This document shows positions 59,584-64,000 of a stretch of 64,000 bases of DNA, in pieces. The position numbers and the translations under genes are program-made. The first letter of the stretch is position 1. Every line of letters starts with the position of its first letter. Source of the DNA: Sphingosinithalassobacter tenebrarum (GTDB lineage: Bacteria; Pseudomonadota; Alphaproteobacteria; Sphingomonadales; Sphingomonadaceae); contig NZ_CP049109.1 in assembly GCF_011057975.1 (NCBI RefSeq), positions 3,795,476 through 3,859,475 on the forward strand. The letters are read 5' to 3'. The notes beneath the pieces were generated by a model, which was not told where the DNA came from, did no database searches, and worked only from the letters and a program-made list of their open reading frames with translations.

Positions 59584-60024
59584 ATGACTCGCACCGCCAC
59601 CGATTTTTCCACCCAGATCCGCGTCCGCTATTCCGAAATCGACGGTCAGAAGATCGTCTTCAATTCGCGCTATCTCGAATATGCCGATGTCGTGCTCACC
59701 GAATTCTGGCGCTGGGCGGCGCTAGACGATCTCGGGCCCGAATGGAGCGCGGCCGAATTCAATGTGGTGCGCGCCGAACTGAACTACTCGGCGCCGTTTC
59801 ACCATGATGACCTGATCGAAGGGCGCACCCATGTCGCGCGGCTGGGCAATTCGAGCATGACGATGCGCGTCGAACTGCGGCATTCCATTACCGGGGAACT
59901 GCACACCACGGTCGATATCACCAGCGTGCACCTAAATCTGGAAACGCGCCGCCCGCTGACGATCCCGCCGCGCGTGCGCGAACGGCTGGAGGCGCTGGCG
60001 TCGCCGGCTAACGCCGATAGTTGA
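59584..60024 (+). CDS. Acyl-CoA thioesterase (4HBT hotdog family)
   Basis: A 146-residue hotdog-fold protein. 'TQIRVRYSEIDGQKIVFNSRYLEYADVVLTEFWR' is the hallmark of the 4HBT/YbgC group; the usual Asp position reads E-I-D-G. 'VVRAELNYSAPFHHDDLIEGRTHV' and 'STTVDITSVHLNLETRRPLTIP'-like segments follow. It hydrolyses acyl-CoAs, substrate unknown. An in-frame ATG at 59536 lies in a stretch without family similarity, so 59584 is chosen. It overlaps the convergent oxygenase gene by 17 bases. Confidence 0.87.
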   Translation: MTRTATDFSTQIRVRYSEIDGQKIVFNSRYLEYADVVLTEFWRWAALDDLGPEWSAAEFNVVRAELNYSAPFHHDDLIEGRTHVARLGNSSMTMRVELRHSITGELHTTVDITSVHLNLETRRPLTIPPRVRERLEALASPANADS

Positions 60025-60616
60025 AGCTGACGCTGACGCGGTGGTCTTCCTCCGCGCGGCTCTGCATCACTTCGTGGCGCAGCCAGCTTTCCCAAAGGAA
60101 GATCGCCCCCGGTTCGGGCTGCGCATAGACGAAGGGCTGCAGATCTTCGGGCGCGTCCTCGGTGCGCAGCGGGGCCGCCATCAGCATGGCAAGCCGCGGG
60201 TCTTCCAGTTTCAGCGCCCCCGCACCCTCTGGCACGGTGACGTAGATGGTCCCCGAAACCACGCTGTGCGGATGGATATGCCCCGAATGGGTGCCGCCCG
60301 GCTCCATGATGTTGACCCACAGATTGTCGAGCTTCAGCCGCTTGCCGCCCAGGTCGAAGCAGCATTCCCTGGCGAACTTTGCCACATGGCGATTGAGGTG
60401 CCGCACCAGATCGCCGAACCGAGGATCGCGGACCGGCAAATCGGTGAGCGACGCGTAGCTGGTATAGCCGCGATAGCCATGCTGTTCGGACCAGGCCTGC
60501 CCGGCAAGGTCGGCCTCAGCCAGATCGTAGCATGCCTCCTCGACGTCCTCGAGCAGCGCGTCGTCGTTAAGCGCGCCCTGATAGAAGCGCGTGGCGAACA
60601 GCGATTTGACGGTCAT
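60008..60616 (-). CDS. Putative 2-oxoglutarate/Fe(II) oxygenase (TIGR02466 family)
   Basis: A 202-residue protein of the TIGR02466 group in the 2OG-Fe(II) oxygenase superfamily. It starts 'TVKSLFATRFYQGAL', has 'LWVNIMEPGGTHSGHIHPHSVVSGTIYVTVPEGAGALKLEDP' with the proposed iron ligands in 'HIHPH', and ends 'WLRHEVMQSRAEEDHRVSVSFNYRR', which supplies the second His and the 2-oxoglutarate Arg. The substrate is unknown. It lies 23 bases downstream of the HxlR gene and probably shares its transcript. Confidence 0.85.
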   Translation of the reverse strand: MTVKSLFATRFYQGALNDDALLEDVEEACYDLAEADLAGQAWSEQHGYRGYTSYASLTDLPVRDPRFGDLVRHLNRHVAKFARECCFDLGGKRLKLDNLWVNIMEPGGTHSGHIHPHSVVSGTIYVTVPEGAGALKLEDPRLAMLMAAPLRTEDAPEDLQPFVYAQPEPGAIFLWESWLRHEVMQSRAEEDHRVSVSFNYRR

Positions 60617-60639
60617 GGGATTTCCGAAGCTGGCGGTAT

Positions 60640-61134
60640 CTATTCGGCTGCTTCGCTGGTGGCGTCCGCCGCGTCAACATCGCCGGGCATCGCCCAGAGC
60701 AAGTCACCCTTGCCGAGCTGGCGCCCGTCATGGGCAAGCACTTCGACCGGACGAATCGGCTGGCGGTCACGTGCGTCGACCAGGATCGGGTTGGCGGGAA
60801 CGCCGGTTTCCCAGCGCTCGCCCCATTGCCGCAGCGCGACCATCGTCGGCAGCAGCGCATAGCCTTTCTCGGTCAGGCGATATTCGATCTTGCGGCGATC
60901 GTCGGGATGCGGCTCGCGGCGCAGGATGCCGTGCTCGACCAGTCGCGACAGGCGATTGGCGAGGATGTTGCGCGCGATTCCAAGCTCCGACTGGAACTCC
61001 TCGAAATGACGCAGGCCGCTGAAACAGCCGCGCAGGATCAGGAAAGACCAGCGCTCGCCCATCGCTTCCAGCGCGGCGGGCAGGCTGCAGCTTGCCGCCG
61101 CTTCACGCAGCGATTGTCGAACGGCTTCATCCAT
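60640..61134 (-). CDS. HxlR family transcriptional regulator
   Basis: A 164-residue winged-helix regulator. The HxlR signature 'CSLPAALEAMGERWSFLILRGCFSGLRHFEEFQSELGIARNILANRLSRLVEHGILRREPHPDDRRKIEYRLTEKGYALLP'-like block covers residues 16-96, including the Cys that senses thiol stress in some family members. The C-terminal part (about 100-164) is extra and unrecognised. ATG 61134 gives 'MDEAVRQSLR'; ATG 61194 is less likely. It heads the oxygenase gene and is divergent from the CC_3452 gene. Confidence 0.9.
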   Translation of the reverse strand: MDEAVRQSLREAAASCSLPAALEAMGERWSFLILRGCFSGLRHFEEFQSELGIARNILANRLSRLVEHGILRREPHPDDRRKIEYRLTEKGYALLPTMVALRQWGERWETGVPANPILVDARDRQPIRPVEVLAHDGRQLGKGDLLWAMPGDVDAADATSEAAE

Positions 61135-61205
61135 AACCGCACACCATAGACCAAATTGCGACAGCGCCAAATCGCGGAAATCGTTGCCAGACAAGAACAG
61201 TTTTT

Positions 61206-61215
61206 AGTTGCAACT
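61206..61215. promoter_or_regulatory. Palindrome AGTTGCAACT in the hxlR/CC_3452 divergent region
   Basis: A perfect 10-bp dyad, with related half-words GCAACT (61244-61249) and GGTTGC (61255-61260) further on. It lies 72 bases upstream of the HxlR start and 64 before the CC_3452 start, a sensible place for an HxlR operator. Binding is not shown. Confidence 0.4.
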
Positions 61216-61278
61216 TACTTTGCCGGAATATAGGTATCGTTTAGCAACTGAAATGGTTGCTCCACTGGAGAATGCAAC

Positions 61279-61596
61279 ATGGTTCGCCTGATTCAGGCCG
61301 CGGCGGCAGCTGCGGCGATGCTTCCGCTCGTCCCCGCAACCAGCGAGGCCCAGTCGGCGGGGGTGCATTATTCCGCCGTTCCCGTCGCCGCGCCGGAAAA
61401 GGAACGGATCGTCACACGCCGCGCCGTATGGCATTGCGACGCGCAGCGTTGCGTCGCACCGAGGGCATCTTCACGCGACGCCGTAATCTGCCAGTCGATC
61501 GCGCGCGAAATCGGTCGGCTCGCCAGCTTCACCGCCAATGGCAGCCCCTTCGACGCGGCGGCGTTGTCCGAATGCAACGCCTATGCGCAAAGCTGA
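61279..61596 (+). CDS. CC_3452 family exported protein
   Basis: A 105-residue protein with a signal peptide ('LIQAAAAAAAMLPLVPATSEAQ'). The mature part has three or four cysteines: 'VWHCDAQRCVAPRASSRDAVICQSIAREIGRLASFTANGSPFDAAALSECNAYA'. This matches the CC_3452 family, found in alphaproteobacteria and of unknown role. The Cys spacing suggests two disulfides. ATG 61279 follows CTGGAGAATGCAAC. Confidence 0.8.
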   Translation: MVRLIQAAAAAAAMLPLVPATSEAQSAGVHYSAVPVAAPEKERIVTRRAVWHCDAQRCVAPRASSRDAVICQSIAREIGRLASFTANGSPFDAAALSECNAYAQS

Positions 61597-61690
61597 CCAT
61601 TTCTGTTGCAAATAGGCAGCATACGGCCCCATCTATGCACAGGAGCGCTTCGGCGTCCCGGTAATCGGTAGAGGGCAGAGTTTCACGCGC

Positions 61691-63778
61691 GTGCTGCGGC
61701 AATATGAACTGGTGGAACGGGTCAAGGGATACGACCCGAAGGCGGACGAGGCACTGCTCAACCGCGCCTATGTCTTTTCGATGCATGCGCATGGCAGCCA
61801 GAAGCGCGCTTCGGGCGATCCCTATTTCAGCCATCCGATCGAAGTCGCGGGCATCCTGACCGATCTCAGGCTCGACGACGAGACGATCGCGACCGCCATC
61901 CTGCACGACACGATCGAGGATACGGTGGCGACGCCGGAGGAAATCCTCGCCAAATTCGGTCCCTCTGTGGCGCGAATGGTCGACGGCGTCACCAAGCTGT
62001 CGAAGATCGAGGCGCAGAGCGAGAATGAGCGCGCGGCGGAGAATCTGCGCAAGTTCCTGCTCGCCATGTCAGACGACATCCGCGTGCTGCTGGTCAAGCT
62101 CGCCGACCGGCTGCACAACATGCGCACGCTCAAGTTCATCAAGAACGAGGAGAAGCGCCGCCGGATCGCGCGCGAGACGATGGACATCTACGCCCCGCTC
62201 GCCGAGCGGATCGGCATGTACGAGTTCATGAAGGAGATGCAGACGCTCGCCTTTCGCGAACTCGAACCCGAAGCCTTCGAATCGATCACCAACCGGCTCG
62301 AGCTGCTGCGCAAGGGCGGCGAGGACCGCATCGCCAAGGTATCGAAGACCCTCACCCAGTTGCTGGCGCGCAACGGCATAGACGCCGAAATCTCGGGGCG
62401 CGAGAAACACCCCTATTCGATCTGGCGGAAGATGTCCGAGCGACATGTCAGCCTCGAACAGCTTTCGGATATCACAGCGTTTCGCGCGATCGTCGGCACA
62501 GAGGAGGAATGTTACCGTGCGCTGGGTGTCATCCATCGCAAATGGCCGATGGTGCCGGGCCGGTTCAAGGATTATATCTCGACGCCCAAGCGCAATGGCT
62601 ATCGCTCGCTACACACCAGCGTGATCCTCGCCGAAAATACCCGTGTCGAAATCCAGATCCGCACGCATGAGATGCACGCCCAGGCCGAGTACGGCCTCGC
62701 CGCGCACTGGGCATACAAGCAGGACGCGGTGCGCCCCGATACGCAGGTCAGCTGGATCCGCGACCTCGTCGAGATTCTCGACCATGCCGGCAATGCCGAG
62801 GAGCTGCTCGAACATACCCGGCTGGCGATGTATCAGGATCGCATCTTCGCCTTCACGCCACGCGGCGAACTGATCCAGCTGCCCAAGGGCGCGACTCCGA
62901 TCGATTTCGCCTATGCCGTCCACACCGACCTGGGCGACCAGTCGGTCGGCGCGAAGATCAACGGCCGCGTCGTGCCGTTGCGCACCGAAATCGCGCAGGG
63001 CGATCAGGTGCAGATATTGCGTTCGCGCGCGCAGGTTCCGCAGGAAAACTGGCTCAATTTCGCGATTACCGGAAAGGCGCGTGCGGCGATCCGCCGTTCG
63101 CTGCGCCACAAGGAGCGTGAGGAGAACGAAGCGCTCGGCCGCAAGCTGTACGAGGAAATCGTCCAGCGCCTCCCCGCGCCGGTCGGGGCCGACGGCATGG
63201 CGGACGCGCTCAAGCGCCTCCAGCTTCCCGACGAAGCGGCACTGATGGACGCGATGGCGCGCCAGCAGCTTTCCGAGGCGGAGGTGATCGAGGCACTGAT
63301 GCCCGGCACCGCCGATGGCGCGGTGCAGGACATGCCGCCGCAGCAATATGCGATTTCGATCAAGGGGCTGACACCGGGCGTCGCCTATGACCTCGCAAAA
63401 TGCTGCCGGCCGATTCCCGGGGACCGCATCGTCGGCATCCGCCGCCCGGGCGCGGGAATCGAAGTCCATGCGATCACATGCGAGAAGCTCGCCGAGGTCA
63501 CCGATGCCGACTGGGTCGACCTGCAATGGGGCGAAAAGGCATCGGGCGGAATCGCGCGGATCAACGTCACGCTCAAGAACGAACCCGGCGCGCTGGGCAC
63601 GATCGCGACGCTGATCGGTACGCACAAAGCGAACATCCTCGGCCTGCGCATGGACGATCGCGACACGACCTTCCACACCAACACGCTCGAGCTGGAAGTG
63701 CGCGACCTGCCGCACCTGATGCGCCTGCTCGCGGCACTCCGCGCAACCGAAATCGTCAGCTCGGCCGAGCGGGTCTAG
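61691..63778 (+). CDS. rsh: Bifunctional (p)ppGpp synthetase/hydrolase
   Basis: Makes and degrades the alarmone (p)ppGpp. The 695-residue protein has an HD hydrolase domain (His48 in 'YFSHPIEVA', His72-Asp73 in 'ILHDTIEDT', so hydrolase-competent), a synthetase domain ('GRFKDYISTPKRNGYRSLHTSVI' and 'VEIQIRTHEMHAQAEYGLAAHWAYK'), a TGS domain ('IFAFTPRGELIQLPKGATPIDFAYAVHTDLG'), a zinc-finger-like 'AKCCRPIPGD', and a C-terminal ACT domain. A single Rsh of this kind is usual for alphaproteobacteria. GTG start at 61691. Confidence 0.95.
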   Translation: MLRQYELVERVKGYDPKADEALLNRAYVFSMHAHGSQKRASGDPYFSHPIEVAGILTDLRLDDETIATAILHDTIEDTVATPEEILAKFGPSVARMVDGVTKLSKIEAQSENERAAENLRKFLLAMSDDIRVLLVKLADRLHNMRTLKFIKNEEKRRRIARETMDIYAPLAERIGMYEFMKEMQTLAFRELEPEAFESITNRLELLRKGGEDRIAKVSKTLTQLLARNGIDAEISGREKHPYSIWRKMSERHVSLEQLSDITAFRAIVGTEEECYRALGVIHRKWPMVPGRFKDYISTPKRNGYRSLHTSVILAENTRVEIQIRTHEMHAQAEYGLAAHWAYKQDAVRPDTQVSWIRDLVEILDHAGNAEELLEHTRLAMYQDRIFAFTPRGELIQLPKGATPIDFAYAVHTDLGDQSVGAKINGRVVPLRTEIAQGDQVQILRSRAQVPQENWLNFAITGKARAAIRRSLRHKEREENEALGRKLYEEIVQRLPAPVGADGMADALKRLQLPDEAALMDAMARQQLSEAEVIEALMPGTADGAVQDMPPQQYAISIKGLTPGVAYDLAKCCRPIPGDRIVGIRRPGAGIEVHAITCEKLAEVTDADWVDLQWGEKASGGIARINVTLKNEPGALGTIATLIGTHKANILGLRMDDRDTTFHTNTLELEVRDLPHLMRLLAALRATEIVSSAERV

Positions 63779-63780
63779 CG

Positions 63781-64000
63781 TCCTCCCCGAGCTCGTCTCG
63801 GGGAGGGGGGACCGTCGCGAAGCGATGGTGGAGGGGCAGCGGCGCAGCCGCGGTTTCGGTTCGCGCCGGGGCGCAAACAACGCGGAGACGGCATGGCTTC
63901 GAAAGGGCTCTACGTCCTCTGCACGAGATTCGAGCCTGTCAGGTTTCCCGCCGCTGACGCGGCGCCCCTCCACCACGCTGCTATGCAGCGCGGTCCCCTC
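63781..64000. repeat. Family B repeat units in opposed orientation, cut by the window end
   Basis: Left unit: CCTCCCCGAG-CTCGT-CTCGGGGAGG (63782-63806) then ACCGTCGC-GAA-GCGATGGT (63811-63829) and GGAGGGGC. Right unit, inverted: CCCCTCCACC then ACCaCGCTGC-TAT-GCAGCGcGGT (63972-63994), running off the edge. The 130 bases between them show no gene. It follows the rsh stop codon directly. Confidence 0.8.

Overview
The window looks like a stretch of chromosome from a GC-rich alphaproteobacterium, most likely a member of the Sphingomonadales. The reasons are family-level recognition of the gene content (class I PHA synthase with phasin, a single bifunctional Rsh, a CC_3452-type protein, a DUF6607 protein beside a TonB receptor, an EgtB/EgtD pair, a HIG1-type small membrane protein), the very GC-rich third codon positions, and the many intergenic palindromes of the 'gagcttgtcga' kind. 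No rRNA, tRNA, CRISPR array, prophage or complete insertion sequence was found. Coding density is very high and gaps rarely exceed 200 bases.

Layout. 1-6.3 kb: the 3' end of pbpC, a nucleoside transporter divergent from a queuosine-precursor transporter, then argB-yggT-DUF167-folD-marC on the plus strand. 6.3-10.5 kb: an envelope glycosylation block (GT-C type membrane protein, GtrA, SAM methyltransferase, GtrB-like GT2). 10.6-12.4 kb: hydrolase, membrane protein and winged-helix regulator in one minus-strand operon. 12.5-15.8 kb: a TonB-dependent heme-type receptor with a DUF6607 partner behind a Fur-like box. 16-30 kb: peptidases (pepN, two M28, one S9), an epimerase, a DMT exporter, threonine aldolase, a PBP1A-type enzyme and an HNH protein. 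30-36 kb: gluQ interrupted in frame by a repeat element, a HIG1 protein, a PduO-type adenosyltransferase, egtB-egtD, a hydroxyacyl-CoA dehydrogenase and a PhzF protein. 36-45 kb: a CNNM protein, OmpA lipoprotein, tadA, rpmB, a phytase-like esterase, phbB, hemH and an orphan Mo-hydroxylase subunit. 45-54 kb: lgt-midA-GNAT-pgeF, a small pore-loop protein, a Cys/Met PLP enzyme, an MCP, murA and a Crp/Fnr regulator. 54-64 kb: clpS, phasin, phaC, DUF1963, an alaC-type aminotransferase, a thioesterase, a 2OG oxygenase with its HxlR regulator, a CC_3452 protein and rsh, then a repeat at the window end.

How genes fit together. Peptidoglycan and envelope work is prominent (pbpC, PBP1A, murA, pgeF, lgt, OmpA, GtrA/GtrB/GT-C). 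Polyhydroxybutyrate metabolism is scattered (phbB, hydroxybutyryl-CoA dehydrogenase, phaC, phasin). Iron and heme appear as a receptor with Fur-like site and as ferrochelatase. Four exported peptidases suggest peptide scavenging.

The most unusual content is non-coding. Two families of short palindromic repeats lie between genes. In both, the hairpin stems differ from copy to copy but stay complementary. One family-B doublet of about 190 bp sits in frame inside gluQ and carries an extra 64-base insert that can fold as a three-way junction. A 58-base two-stem hairpin follows the Cys/Met enzyme gene.
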